From: Caldalkalibacillus salinus
GTDB lineage: Bacteria > Bacillota > Bacilli > Caldalkalibacillales > JCM-10596
Direction of reading: 5' to 3'
Assembly: GCF_016745835.1 (NCBI RefSeq)
Contig: NZ_JAERVL010000021.1
Coordinates: 1 to 64,000 of the forward strand
Length of the DNA stretch: 64,000 bases
The notes beneath the pieces are model-generated. The model worked only from the letters and a program-made list of their open reading frames with translations, was not told the DNA's origin and ran no database searches. Each line of letters opens with the position of its first letter. Position 1 is the first letter of the stretch. This document shows positions 8,994 to 17,735 of the stretch, piece by piece. A program made the translations under genes and the position numbers.

Positions 8994-9041
8994 GATAGTG
9001 AATCATAAACGATAGTGAATCGTGTAAATCGTTGTGAATTG
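8994..9041. repeat. Short direct repeats in the moxR / lipid-kinase divergent region
   Basis: GATAGTGAATC occurs at 8994 and again at 9011, with a degenerate third copy (GTTGTGAATTG) at about 9031, a spacing of 17-20 bp. The 8815-9162 interval between the divergent genes otherwise holds only a weak inverted repeat (AAGTTC/GAACTT) near 8960-8980. Phased repeats can be activator sites; no regulator can be named. Confidence 0.35.
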
Positions 9042-9162
9042 TTGACCCTCAACTCAGATTGATTTCATTTTATAATATCTTAGATTATACATGTTTTTCC
9101 TTATCACCGAAATTATAAACGACAAGCGATACATGAAATTCGTGACATTGGAGAATAGGATT

Positions 9163-10107
9163 ATGGACAAAAAGATGATTGTTTTCATTATTAATCCGGC
9201 CGCCGGACACGGAAAAAGCCTACGGGTTTGGGGCAAAGTAAAGTTGGCGTGCGAAAGTCATAATGTTCATTATCGCACTTTTTTTACTAAGCACCCCGGT
9301 CATGCAGAGGATATTGCGAAACAAATTGCAGAATTACATAAAGAAAAACTTGAATCTGTCATCGTTGTAGGCGGGGATGGTACTGTACATGAAGTCGTTA
9401 ACGGTCTGCAACCTCATGCCCAAATACCCGTCGGTTATATCCCTGCTGGTTCTGGTAACGACTTCGCTCGAGGGTTCTCCTTACCCAGTACCCCAAAAGG
9501 GGCCATTCAACACCTTTTTCAAACAGCGGGTAAAAGAGGAAAACCGTTGGACATTGGCAGGTTTGCTTTTGAACACCTTGGAGAAAGAAGAAAGTCCCGT
9601 CATTTTGTCAATGGTGTCGGTATAGGGTTTGATGGCGAAGTCGCAAAGGCGACTAATCATGCTAGCTATAAGAAGTGGCTTAACATGGTCAAACTAGGTG
9701 GGCTAGCATATGCCGTTTCTGCTATGCGTCTGCTCTATCATTATGAACCGACTGATATAGTCATTGAACTTGATGGTGTCAAACAAACGTATGACGACGT
9801 GTGGCTCATCGCTGTGACCAATATCCCGTATTACGGTGGAGGTATCAAAATAACGCCTGGTGCAAGAGTGGATGACGGCTTACTTAATGTGTGCATTGTT
9901 CATAAGCTAAACAGGTGGAAGCTCCTCCCCATTTTCGGGGCAGCACTGGTGGGACAGCATCATCGCTTCAACGAGGTTAACCTTTTAGAAGGCAGACATG
10001 TCAGGATTGAGAGTCTACGTCCGCTCACCGTCCATGCCGATGGCGAAGTGATTGGACAAACACCTCTACACGTTGAAATCCACGAAAAAGGGCAATTAAT
10101 ATATTAA
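9163..10107 (+). CDS. Diacylglycerol kinase-like lipid kinase (DgkB/YegS/BmrU family)
   Basis: Cytosolic or membrane-associated kinase that phosphorylates diacylglycerol or a similar lipid with ATP. It opens with FIINPAAGHGKS, then the nucleotide site VVGGDGTVHEVVNGL and GYIPAGSGNDFARGF, and ends with the beta-sandwich domain containing VHADGEVI. From ATG 9163 it is 314 residues, the usual size; an upstream in-frame ATG at 9091 would add a 24-residue tail unlike the family and lacks a ribosome site. The acyltransferase gene for phosphatidate synthesis follows, so the pair suits phospholipid recycling. Confidence 0.88.
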   Translation: MDKKMIVFIINPAAGHGKSLRVWGKVKLACESHNVHYRTFFTKHPGHAEDIAKQIAELHKEKLESVIVVGGDGTVHEVVNGLQPHAQIPVGYIPAGSGNDFARGFSLPSTPKGAIQHLFQTAGKRGKPLDIGRFAFEHLGERRKSRHFVNGVGIGFDGEVAKATNHASYKKWLNMVKLGGLAYAVSAMRLLYHYEPTDIVIELDGVKQTYDDVWLIAVTNIPYYGGGIKITPGARVDDGLLNVCIVHKLNRWKLLPIFGAALVGQHHRFNEVNLLEGRHVRIESLRPLTVHADGEVIGQTPLHVEIHEKGQLIY

Positions 10108-10257
10108 ATCGATAAACCGAGTTCCAATTCAATATTGGAAAAGAACCTATCATAACATATACGTATCTAAAGACGTTATGAGGGGGTTAGGGTTATATCC
10201 ATTATTACTTGTACATATTATATAAAAATCATTTATCGATGATGAAGGGGGACATCT

Positions 10258-10857
10258 ATGTATCGCTGGGGCAAACCTATACTAGGGGGATTATTAAAGT
10301 TATACCATCGAATTGAAGTTGTTGGCTCTGAACGCATACCGACATCACCAGGCTATGTACTGGTGGCTAATCACCAAAATTATTTAGATCCATTTCTTGT
10401 AGGGGCAGTACTACCTCATCAACCGTTTTTTATGGCTAAGGAAGAAGCTTTCCATCACTGGTTTCTTGGCCCTGTGCTTAGAGGTTTTGAGGCCATACCG
10501 GTCAAACGTAAAGAACGTGATATCCAAGCGATTAAACATGGCATACAGGTCCTAAGGGAAGATAAAGTGTTGGGCATTTTTCCTGAGGGCGGGCGTCGCC
10601 AACATAAGGATTTTCAAGATCTTAAATTAGGCGCGTGTTATTTTTCCCATAAAACTAGTAAAGCGATTATTCCGATGTATATTGACGGCTCAGAACGTGC
10701 CCTTCCTCAAGTTAATGGCCTCCCTAGACCAGCCAAAGTGAAGGTGCTTGTGGCAGAACCCATACATCCTGAAGGTTTTGACAGTCATAGAGAGATGAGC
10801 GGCGTTCTCCACGATGCATTGGTTAACTTAAAGGACCAGGCACAATTCTCTTCCTAA
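10258..10857 (+). CDS. plsC: 1-acyl-sn-glycerol-3-phosphate acyltransferase (PlsC-like)
   Basis: Membrane-associated acyltransferase that makes phosphatidate from lysophosphatidate, 199 residues. The catalytic HX4D motif is NHQNYLD (about residue 38) and the glycerol-phosphate site is FPEGGRR (about residue 100), both in the expected order. The start has a clear GGGGG ribosome site. It lies 150 bp after the lipid kinase on the same strand; a terminator follows. Confidence 0.9.
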   Translation: MYRWGKPILGGLLKLYHRIEVVGSERIPTSPGYVLVANHQNYLDPFLVGAVLPHQPFFMAKEEAFHHWFLGPVLRGFEAIPVKRKERDIQAIKHGIQVLREDKVLGIFPEGGRRQHKDFQDLKLGACYFSHKTSKAIIPMYIDGSERALPQVNGLPRPAKVKVLVAEPIHPEGFDSHREMSGVLHDALVNLKDQAQFSS

Positions 10858-10925
10858 CATGTGTGATTGTACCACCTCACTGGGATGCATCAGCTCGTAT
10901 CGCACACCTCCGAGACGGACATTTG

Positions 10926-10966
10926 ACAAGCTTGTCTTGAGTGCCTCACTCAGCAAGCTTTTTTAT
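10926..10966 (+). terminator. plsC terminator
   Basis: Stem GCTTG...TGAGTG / CACTCA.CAAGC with one asymmetric bulge, followed by TTTTTTATTTT. Confidence 0.85.
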
Positions 10967-11048
10967 TTTGTCTGTACATTTGTGGTAGATGTGTCATATA
11001 GTTAAAATATGGTATTTATCTTACTCCAAATAATAAGGGGGTGATGAA

Positions 11049-11339
11049 ATGGTGAAAGATATGGATCATGATGAAAGATACTTAAGGGCTAAAAAGAAAG
11101 TAGAGAACCTCAAAGGGTTTTACATCCACTCAACCGTGTATATTTTGGTTAATATCATGCTGTTTTTTATTAACTTTTTTACGTTTGAAGGTGAATGGTG
11201 GTTTATCTTTCCACTTATGGGCTGGGGTGTCGGCTTGACCGTCCATGGTTTAGTGACCTTCGCCTCTGGCTTCTTTGGCGAGGGCTGGGAAGAACGAAAG
11301 ATTCAAGAGTACATGGATAAGGATCAATCGGGTAAGTGA
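11049..11339 (+). CDS. 2TM domain-containing small membrane protein
   Basis: A 96-residue protein with a charged N-terminus, two membrane helices (YIHSTVYILVNIMLFFINFF and PLMGWGVGLTVHGLVTFASG) and the motif FGEGWEERKIQEYM at the end. This matches the 2TM-domain family, found alone in many Bacillales or fused to sensor kinases elsewhere. The function is unknown. It has an AAGGGGGTGATG ribosome site and its own terminator. Confidence 0.75.
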   Translation: MVKDMDHDERYLRAKKKVENLKGFYIHSTVYILVNIMLFFINFFTFEGEWWFIFPLMGWGVGLTVHGLVTFASGFFGEGWEERKIQEYMDKDQSGK

Positions 11340-11412
11340 GCATTAAACGCGTGATATAGACATGCAGTCGTCTGTAGTCTATAACTTAAAATGAATATAT
11401 GAAAGTTTAGAT

Positions 11413-11459
11413 GTAAGCGCGAGGTCAGTATGCTAAATATTCCTTAGCGCTTTTTTTTA
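11413..11459 (+). terminator. Terminator after the 2TM gene
   Basis: AAGCGC.AGG / CCT..GCGCTT stem followed by eight T. Confidence 0.8.
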
Positions 11460-11486
11460 TGGCTTACAGGCCAGTAATCAAAATTT

Positions 11487-11500
11487 TGTTAACGCTTTCA
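11487..11500 (+). promoter_or_regulatory. Putative cre (CcpA) site upstream of the permease
   Basis: TGTTAACGCTTTCA fits the CcpA operator consensus TGWAANCGNTNWCA at all but one position. It lies just upstream of a TTGACA (11503-11508), so CcpA bound here could affect the permease gene. Carbon control is an inference from this one match. Confidence 0.45.
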
Positions 11501-11590
11501 TATTGACAAGGACGCCCATTTTCATCTATTCTTTATATAATAAAAAATAATATGTCGTTAAATATACGTGATATGAAAGGAGGGTTTGAT

Positions 11591-11614
11591 ATGGACAAAC
11601 GAACACTTTTTTAG
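11591..11614 (+). CDS. Possible 7-residue leader peptide
   Basis: ATG at 11591 stands 7 nt after an excellent AAAGGAGGG ribosome site, yet the frame reads only MDKRTLF before TAG. It lies about 90 bp ahead of the permease start, which has its own ribosome site. It may be a translated leader peptide or the start of a decayed gene. Confidence 0.3.
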   Translation: MDKRTLF

Positions 11615-11703
11615 CGTAAATTCCCCAGTAGATTCCCGCAGTTATTTTGATTTTAAATGTCTGAATCTTCTAATTATTGTTAAATAGGAAAGGGGTTGGA
11701 CGC

Positions 11704-13077
11704 ATGAATAAAAAAGGACAAGAACATCCAGGGTTCAAGTGGGGACCTTTTACAAGTCGGTTGCCAGGTGTACATCTACAGTTAAAACCGAGTCAACATA
11801 TCCAAGGTGCTCTCATGCTATTAGCCACATGTGGCGCGGTGACACCTCTCGTCATGCAATTTTTTGGCGTCTCGTTCGATATAGCCTGGACAGTCAGTCT
11901 TGTGATGCTCTTTTGGGTGATAGCTCAAACGGTTATATTCGGTGACCCTTATGCGGCAGGTGCTATTACAGCCGGTCTCCCCTTAACGATTGTTTTTATG
12001 AATACTTTAACACCAGGGGCTGAGGCCATAGAAGGGATGATTGCACTCTTTCTCGTCGTTATATTCCTGTTTCTGTTCTTAGGCATCACGAAGCTTGGTG
12101 AAACATTTAATCGTTTTTTTCCTACTGCTATTAAAGCCGGTATTATTATGGGTGCTGCTATTGCAGCCTTTCAATCTGAATTAGACCGACTACCATCTAT
12201 GCCCATCACGCTGATCTCCGCTTGGGTGATCGTGATGCTTCTGATGTATTCTATTCCATTTGCTAAACTACCTGACTCGAAAGCCAAAGCGATTGCAGGC
12301 TCCAACGCACTACTCATCTCATTTGGCGGAGCAGGTCTTATCGGTTGGATCAGCGGTGAACTCACTTTCGAGATGAGTTGGGGGTTCTTCATCCCACCAG
12401 TGGCCGAAACGATAGCCACTTTGTCCATATGGGCTGTAGGACTACCTAGCTGGGAAATGATCTTCACTGTGTTACCGATCGGCATCATTATTTATATTCT
12501 CGCTTTTAGTGATTTGCTTGTAGCCAATACGTTAATCAAAGACGCCGACCAGGCGAGAAGTGATGAAAAAATAGATATTAACCCTACACGTAGCCACTAT
12601 ATTTTAGCCATTCGAAATCTAGGACAGCTCATGACTGCTGGCCCTCTTTTATGGGTGCACGGGCCCATTTGGACAGGCGTTCAAATCTTTCTAATTGAAC
12701 GTTACAAAAAGGGACGGACCGTTATGGACTCTATTTATAGCGGACCTATGAATTTTTATCTGTTAGCTATTCCATTAGGGTTACTAATGCCTGTGATTAG
12801 TTTTATTACACCCCTGTTTCCTGTAGCCCTGTCTGTTACCCTACTACTCACAGGTTTTGCCTGTGCTTACGTGGCCATGTCTATGGTTAAAACGAATGTC
12901 TCTCGTGGCATTGCGCTCACCATTGGGTTTCTAACGGCTACGTATGGCGCAGCTTGGGGGATGGGCATCGGTATCGTATTATACCTTTTCCTTATAGGGG
13001 TTAAAGAAGAAAATCAGGCTGCCAAGGATGAAATGAATCTAAAGAACGAAGATCCTGATTCACAGATCAGTGGTTAA
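11704..13077 (+). CDS. Multi-TM permease, NCS2/SLC23-like
   Basis: A 457-residue integral membrane protein with about 12-14 hydrophobic helices. The layout and motifs such as [32 protein letters not shown] and [14 protein letters not shown] resemble the nucleobase/ascorbate (NCS2) superfamily, but the match is distant and the substrate cannot be assigned. ATG 11704 is chosen for the GGAAAGGGG ribosome site; the upstream in-frame ATG at 11677 has none. A cre-like site lies about 200 bp upstream, and the paaI-type thioesterase gene follows 55 bp downstream, probably cotranscribed. Confidence 0.6.
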   Translation: MNKKGQEHPGFKWGPFTSRLPGVHLQLKPSQHIQGALMLLATCGAVTPLVMQFFGVSFDIAWTVSLVMLFWVIAQTVIFGDPYAAGAITAGLPLTIVFMNTLTPGAEAIEGMIALFLVVIFLFLFLGITKLGETFNRFFPTAIKAGIIMGAAIAAFQSELDRLPSMPITLISAWVIVMLLMYSIPFAKLPDSKAKAIAGSNALLISFGGAGLIGWISGELTFEMSWGFFIPPVAETIATLSIWAVGLPSWEMIFTVLPIGIIIYILAFSDLLVANTLIKDADQARSDEKIDINPTRSHYILAIRNLGQLMTAGPLLWVHGPIWTGVQIFLIERYKKGRTVMDSIYSGPMNFYLLAIPLGLLMPVISFITPLFPVALSVTLLLTGFACAYVAMSMVKTNVSRGIALTIGFLTATYGAAWGMGIGIVLYLFLIGVKEENQAAKDEMNLKNEDPDSQISG

Positions 13078-13132
13078 GGAGTCGAATGAATGAGGCTTCT
13101 GTGAAGATACTTGAAAATTGGGAGGATCAATC

Positions 13133-13555
13133 ATGAATCACGTGGTGAACGACTATTTTAAACGAGATACTTATGCTCAGAAACTGGGGATTACCATTGA
13201 AAAAGTGGATAAAGGTTATGCCAAGGGCAGGATGTCTGTGAGTGAGGACATGCTTAATTTTCACGGTACGGCTAATGGGGGTTGTATTTTCTCCCTAGCG
13301 GATACGGTATTTGCTTGTGCCAGTAATTCTTATGGTCAAACGGCCGTGGGCATCACTGTGACCATTCATTATTTAGCAGCAGCAAAGGTGGGTGATGAGC
13401 TGGTGGCCGTTGCCACAGAAGATAACAAATCTAATAAGCTCGGACTTTATCGCATGGAGATCGTCAACCAGGAGAACACATTGTTGGCCCTTGCAGAAGG
13501 GATGGTGTATCGCACGAAGCATCAGTTTTGTGAAAACGAGGCGGATGAAGCATAG
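13133..13555 (+). CDS. PaaI-family hotdog-fold acyl-CoA thioesterase
   Basis: A 140-residue hotdog-fold protein that would hydrolyse aryl- or acyl-CoA thioesters in the cytosol. The signature NFHGTANGGCIFSLADTVFA (residues about 40-60) contains the conserved His-Gly, Gly-Gly and Asp of the PaaI active site. ATG 13133 follows GGGAGGAT at a good distance. It ends in a strong terminator. Its last 72 bp and the terminator are repeated at 15394-15505, on the far side of brnQ. The natural substrate is not evident; there are no phenylacetate genes nearby. Confidence 0.82.
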   Translation: MNHVVNDYFKRDTYAQKLGITIEKVDKGYAKGRMSVSEDMLNFHGTANGGCIFSLADTVFACASNSYGQTAVGITVTIHYLAAAKVGDELVAVATEDNKSNKLGLYRMEIVNQENTLLALAEGMVYRTKHQFCENEADEA

Positions 13556-13600
13556 TGGTATAGCATAGCATCCCACGCCTAAGACACGTGGGATGCTATT
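13484..13600. repeat. Direct repeat, copy 1 (paaI tail plus terminator)
   Basis: This segment, from TTGGCCCTTGCAGAAGGGAT to the terminator end GGATGCTATT, recurs with a few changes at 15394-15505. The two copies bracket the dinB remnant and brnQ. Confidence 0.85.
13564..13600 (+). terminator. paaI terminator
   Basis: Thirteen-bp stem ATAGCATCCCACG / CGTGGGATGCTAT, with only short T runs afterwards; active as a strong hairpin on either strand. Confidence 0.75.
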
Positions 13601-13626
13601 TATTCATTGATGAAGTTAAAATCAAT

Positions 13627-13869
13627 TTACCTTGTGATGCCTTGTAGCCTGTGAATGTATACGATTTGTCCAATATGATATGAAACATGCATAGCCATGT
13701 CTGCAAGTACGACCTTAAGTGTTTTTCCGTCATCGTCTGCTGGCTCATCAAAATCGGAATCATCTAAAAGAGCGGCTGTATCCTGTAAATCCTTGAAAAC
13801 TGAATTAATTTGTTCTATGATTTTCTGCCAAGCCTGCTTGAGTCTAGACAGTCTCGGTATAAATTTCAA
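13627..13869 (-). pseudogene. Truncated DinB-family protein (C-terminal part only)
   Basis: About 80 residues remain, ending in HVSYHIGQIVYIHRLQG, the typical last helix of DinB/YfiT-like four-helix metal-binding proteins, which are normally about 150-170 residues. The first two helices and the first metal-ligand His are missing. The reading frame opens with TTG overlapping the brnQ stop (TTGA), with GGGAG upstream, so the fragment could still be translated by coupling. I read it as a remnant cut when this block moved. Confidence 0.6.
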
Positions 13870-15206
13870 TAAGTGATTCTCCCTCGAGTTGGATTCTTAC
13901 GTAATACACAAAAAATGTAACCGCATATTGCACCAACTATAGCAGGTGCTATCCAACCTAAGCCAACTTCATACATAGGAAGAATCGTGGTAAATAGGTT
14001 GTTAATTGGAGCAATTGCCATTCCCGCTGCGTTTAGCCCGTCAAATATAGCTACAACGAGAGTTAATAATATACTGCCTTGATAAACTTCCTTTTTACCT
14101 TTGAATAATGGATGTAAAAAGGTTAAAGTCATTAAGCAGATCGCTAATGGATAAATCGCCACTAAAACTGGAACTGATATAGCAATTAATTCATTTAGTC
14201 CAAAATTAGCTAATCCAGCAGCGAAAACAGAGAAAATAATGACGAGTTTGTTATACGACATACTTGGTAACAATTTAGAGAAATAAGAAGAACAAGACGT
14301 GATAAGTCCAATACTTGTCGTTAAACAAGCGCCAGTAACAATCAAGCTAAGTAAAATACTGCCATATGAACCGAAGTAATGGTTCGATACACTCGCAAGA
14401 ACGGCTCCCCCATTATCTAAAAGACCTAGACTATCTACACTTGAAGCTCCAATGTAAGAAAGAGATGTGTATATGATTCCTAAAAGTGCAGCTGCTATCA
14501 CGCCAGCTTTCGTAACAGCCATTATTATTTCTTTTTTACTGGAGGCACCCTTTTCTTTTACGGCATTGATAACGATAATGCCAAAAACAAAAGCGGCAAG
14601 AACATCCATTGTAAGATATCCCTCTTTGAATCCTTTAAAGAAGGCATTATTCGTGTAATATTCAGCAGGTGCTTGAAATTGCCCAAGAGGATTTAAAAAT
14701 GCTGTTATAATCATAATAGCAATAAATAGTAATAACATTGGGGTTAAAAATTTTCCGACAATATCAACAATCTTCGAGGACTTTAATGAAAAAAGTACTG
14801 TAAGTCCAAAAAAGATCATCGTATATATGAGTAAACCAAGTACAGTGTTTTCCTCTGGTATAAACGGCTTAAACCCGATTTCATATGAAACAGTACCTAC
14901 CCTTGGGATGGCAAACAAAGGTCCGATTGATAGATAAAGAACAACTGTAAAAATGAGACCGAAACTAGGGTGTACACGGCTTGCTAGTGATTGCACATCG
15001 CTTTTTCCTGATATCCCCACTGCGATGATACCGAGTAAAGGTAAACCGACTCCAGTAACGATAAACCCAGCGTTAGCTGCCCAAGTATTTGTTCCTGCTG
15101 TTTGACCAAGCATTACAGGGAAAATTAGATTTCCTGCTCCAAAAAATAGGGCGAATAGCATGAAGCCCAAAATGATTAAAAATGAAAATGAAATTTTATT
15201 TGACAC
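13866..15206 (-). CDS. brnQ: Branched-chain amino acid:cation symporter BrnQ
   Basis: A 446-residue membrane protein importing leucine, isoleucine and valine with sodium or protons. It begins with FLIILGFMLFALFFGAGNLIFP and VTGVGLPLLGI, hallmarks of the LIVCS family, and has about 12 helices. The start is GTG with TTGGAGGGA upstream. Base composition is more A+T-rich than the flanking thioesterase, and the gene lies between two copies of the paaI tail, so it looks inserted. It overlaps the truncated dinB by four bases. No T-box or leader was seen. Confidence 0.92.
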   Translation of the reverse strand: MSNKISFSFLIILGFMLFALFFGAGNLIFPVMLGQTAGTNTWAANAGFIVTGVGLPLLGIIAVGISGKSDVQSLASRVHPSFGLIFTVVLYLSIGPLFAIPRVGTVSYEIGFKPFIPEENTVLGLLIYTMIFFGLTVLFSLKSSKIVDIVGKFLTPMLLLFIAIMIITAFLNPLGQFQAPAEYYTNNAFFKGFKEGYLTMDVLAAFVFGIIVINAVKEKGASSKKEIIMAVTKAGVIAAALLGIIYTSLSYIGASSVDSLGLLDNGGAVLASVSNHYFGSYGSILLSLIVTGACLTTSIGLITSCSSYFSKLLPSMSYNKLVIIFSVFAAGLANFGLNELIAISVPVLVAIYPLAICLMTLTFLHPLFKGKKEVYQGSILLTLVVAIFDGLNAAGMAIAPINNLFTTILPMYEVGLGWIAPAIVGAICGYIFCVLRKNPTRGRITY

Positions 15207-15393
15207 TACAGTCCCTCCAATTTGTTTGTATGCACTGTACCTAAAAGAAGTTTGCTAGTTTTCCTGTCATAATTGTAAACTATAACCTTTTGTCTATTTC
15301 TCTTTGGATTTAATATATGGTACCACCTGTATTTGCATTAGTAAAACAAATTTTAATAATGGAAATAATAAGAACCCCTCATGCAATATGCTT

Positions 15394-15505
15394 TTGGCCC
15401 TTGCAGAAGGGATGGTGTGCGTACGAAGCATCAGTTCTGAGAAAACGAGGCGGATGAAGCATAGAGGTATAAGCATCCCACGTGTAAGGCACGTGGGATG
15501 CTATT
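15394..15505 (+). pseudogene. Second copy of the paaI 3' end and terminator
   Basis: A degraded duplicate of 13484-13600. It reads LALAEGMV in one frame, carries a small deletion (GTGTGCGTACGAAG against GTGTATCGCACGAAG), keeps ACGAGGCGGATGAAGCATAG including the stop, and ends with the same terminator hairpin (15475-15505). It cannot encode a protein. The rest of 15207-15566 holds only the brnQ promoter region. Confidence 0.8.
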
Positions 15506-15566
15506 GATCAAATCAATGTTATAGACTCAGTTGTGTTCAATGAGTTTGGGTCTAGCGGTTCTTGTG

Positions 15567-16826
15567 TCAGTTACAGGCGTTTATCCGGCTATTCTCCAAA
15601 GTAATATTGCGGATAACAATGTTCTCACCGCAAGGGTTTTCGTTGATGGCTGAATTCCGTAATGTAAAATTCTCTAGTGTTATATTAGACGTATTGGCAA
15701 ACTCCGTACGTGCGGCTATACGAATGTCCCCAGGCCCTTCAACCGTGCCTCCTTCTGTTCCGATTGTGACGTTGTGACAATTCTCAATTAAAATCGCGTT
15801 GCTGCCAGTCCCTGAAATGTCCACTCGATTCACGACAGCACCCCCACTCTCAGATACGCAGAAGATGCCACGCCCTCCTCCACGTGCCTTCACTTCATCT
15901 ACATAAATATTAGTAGAATATTCACTATCTATCTGACCGTTTCTGTTGGCCATACGGAACGCAGCGTAACCCGTACCCGTACCGGTCCCTTCACCGTCAA
16001 CGAGACCGACTGTGGCATTAATGGTATCATTCAGGAGCAACCCTGAGTAACCGGTGTCCCTCGCAATGACCGTCCCAATACTAATGCCGTCGACACCATA
16101 GGTTTCCACACCATGATTGCTCGTGCCGGACACATAGACATGATCTAGACGGACATTGCGTACCCCGTAGACATCATCATTATCCCGGCTATCGATGCGT
16201 ATACCGTGTCCGCCAGATAGATTAAGGTTCAATTGACCGAGATGAATATCCTCAGACGTACGTACAAAAACGCCAAAAGTGGGATGTCCTGTAACGTTCA
16301 AATGCGGCACAGACACATTTTTAGCATACATAATACGAACGGCAGCATCCATATTAGAATGACCATGTGACTCAACATGAATTGTTCCACAAACCTCTAA
16401 GGCCGTGTGGCTCGGTAAGTCTAGCGATGCGTTTGACGGAATCGTCCCTGAGTCGCGAACAACCACGCTTTCTTGTGACGTACGCCCCCATGTTAGGCTA
16501 TCAACGGCTGACCTCATCGCTTCAAGCATGTCATCTCCAGTATAGACAACCTGATAACCATTACGGGCTTCCCATGTATTCCCGTTCTTAAACACTTCCG
16601 CATGATAAGACCCCGTCCCGCAAGCATTGGCTGGTTCCGCTGTTTTGCTCGATTGTTCATTTTTCTCTATTTCCCCGCTTCCAACATCAACGTTTATGGG
16701 ACTACTCTCTGCCGACGTGTTATCTGTTGACTCTGATGCGGCAGAGACGTAAGGCATTAACACCAAAAGTAAGGCGATAACACTAATCAGCCGAATGATT
16801 TGTCTTATTTTAACCATTTTAAGCAA
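15567..16826 (-). CDS. Secreted right-handed beta-helix protein
   Basis: A protein of about 419 residues with a signal peptide (basic start, hydrophobic IIRLISVIALLLVLMPYV, cleavage near SAASES). A short Ser/Glu-rich linker follows, then about 300 residues of irregular 20-25-residue repeats rich in Asn, Val, Ile and Gly (for example GVETYGVDGISIGTVIARD and HNVTIGTEGGTVEGPG) that indicate a parallel beta-helix of the pectate-lyase-like superfamily. Such folds bind or cleave polysaccharides, but I see no clear catalytic signature. TTG at 16826 has GGAGGAG 7 nt upstream and is the likely start. It is a single gene with its own promoter. Confidence 0.7.
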   Translation of the reverse strand: MLKMVKIRQIIRLISVIALLLVLMPYVSAASESTDNTSAESSPINVDVGSGEIEKNEQSSKTAEPANACGTGSYHAEVFKNGNTWEARNGYQVVYTGDDMLEAMRSAVDSLTWGRTSQESVVVRDSGTIPSNASLDLPSHTALEVCGTIHVESHGHSNMDAAVRIMYAKNVSVPHLNVTGHPTFGVFVRTSEDIHLGQLNLNLSGGHGIRIDSRDNDDVYGVRNVRLDHVYVSGTSNHGVETYGVDGISIGTVIARDTGYSGLLLNDTINATVGLVDGEGTGTGTGYAAFRMANRNGQIDSEYSTNIYVDEVKARGGGRGIFCVSESGGAVVNRVDISGTGSNAILIENCHNVTIGTEGGTVEGPGDIRIAARTEFANTSNITLENFTLRNSAINENPCGENIVIRNITLENSRINACN

Positions 16827-16931
16827 TGCATATCTCCTCCGTTCATCCATAGTTATTAGGTTAAGTTACCCTAAGGTGCTATTGATGTAACGATGCCTCC
16901 TCCCTGTATTTTAAATTTTCTGATATTATTA

Positions 16932-16959
16932 AATATACCATAAAATGGTACTTATTCAA
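16932..16959 (-). promoter_or_regulatory. Promoter of the beta-helix gene
   Basis: -35 TTGAAT (16954-16959), 16 bp spacer, -10 TATATT (16932-16937). The spacer contains a small palindrome CCATTTTATGG. Confidence 0.5.
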
Positions 16960-17035
16960 ACAATAACAAACTGTTTGGAACAATTTAGGAAGGATTTGAT
17001 AATGTTAAGGGTTCTTAACAAGTGATTAAAAGAAA

Positions 17036-17075
17036 AAGAGCCCTTTCAATTATCAATAAAAGAAAGGCCTCTATC
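17036..17075 (-). terminator. Minus-strand terminator
   Basis: Stem GAGGCCTTTC / GAAAGGGCTC with one mismatch, then TTTTTCTTTT. It follows the groEL-like terminator at 17161-17213 on the same strand. Confidence 0.65.
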
Positions 17076-17160
17076 GTAACATTGTTAAACATTGAATGGA
17101 AACAGGGCTGTTCTCTGAACCACTACTAAATGAATCATACTATGTTATTTTAAAAAATAA

Positions 17161-17309
17161 AAAGAGGCTTCCCTAAAGTTCAAAGAACTCATGAAAAGCC
17201 TCTATTTTTACTGTTTAAATTATGGTCAAAATGTGGTCAAAACGACCACTTCGTTACACAAAACTGCTTAACGGTAGGGATGGTAAGGTCGGCCTACATC
17301 ATGCCGCCC
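17161..17309 (-). pseudogene. Remnant of a groEL 3' end with its terminator (possible att scar)
   Basis: At 17294-17309 the 16 bp CTACATCATGCCGCCC are identical to the last codons and stop of groEL (22620-22635). About 80 bp further along the minus strand, 17161-17213 forms a terminator whose arms (AGAGGCTT / AAGCCTCT plus poly-T) closely resemble the groEL terminator at 22508-22560. The same order and similar spacing at both places suggest duplication of the groEL end, as produced by site-specific integration or segmental insertion. No groEL coding sequence remains beyond these codons. The 16851-17735 interval contains no intact gene. Confidence 0.5.
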
Positions 17310-17429
17310 GTAAGATGAAAGTGTGTAGTGTAATATCTTTATCGATGTGTGCGAAAAGAGGCATATCAAGTTTTTGTTATTTTGTTCCTGTAAAACCTTT
17401 AATGTTATTTTACCGTTTTTATGAGATAA

Positions 17430-17475
17430 TGAAAAAGCCTAATTCTCCTTATTTTTACCTAGAATTAGGCTTATG
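17430..17475 (-). terminator. Bidirectional terminator in the gene-poor stretch
   Basis: Inverted repeat AAGCCTAATTCT / AGAATTAGGCTT followed by TTTTTC on the minus strand; A-rich on the other side, so possibly bidirectional. Confidence 0.65.
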
Positions 17476-17690
17476 GTCTTCCTCGCAATCGCACCTGAAA
17501 TACGGAATATCATTTTCTATTGAATAGTATCGTTCTACTATGCAGCAAATGACTCTGATATTTTTTCGTCTTTCTAATTCAACATAAGCCTCCTACTGTT
17601 AAATAATCGATTATCGGATGGTGTGCAATTCTTAATAACTTCCTTGTTGAACTTGAACTAAGAAGTTTAAATCGGTTTCACCTCAATAAC

Positions 17691-17719
17691 GAAAGAACAC
17701 CGCTAGAAATGCGGTGTTC
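17691..17719 (-). terminator. Terminator of the arsR-SRPBCC operon
   Basis: Stem GAACACCGC / GCGGTGTTC followed by TTTCGTT, directly after the SRPBCC stop. Confidence 0.8.
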
Positions 17720-17735
17720 GTTAGAACGGTTTCTA

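Noticed and set aside
17222-17527. Open frame of 101 codons and repeated GGTCAAA motifs, suspected integrase end
   Set aside because: No ribosome site, no recognisable recombinase motif; the frame crosses the groEL-end remnant and a terminator.
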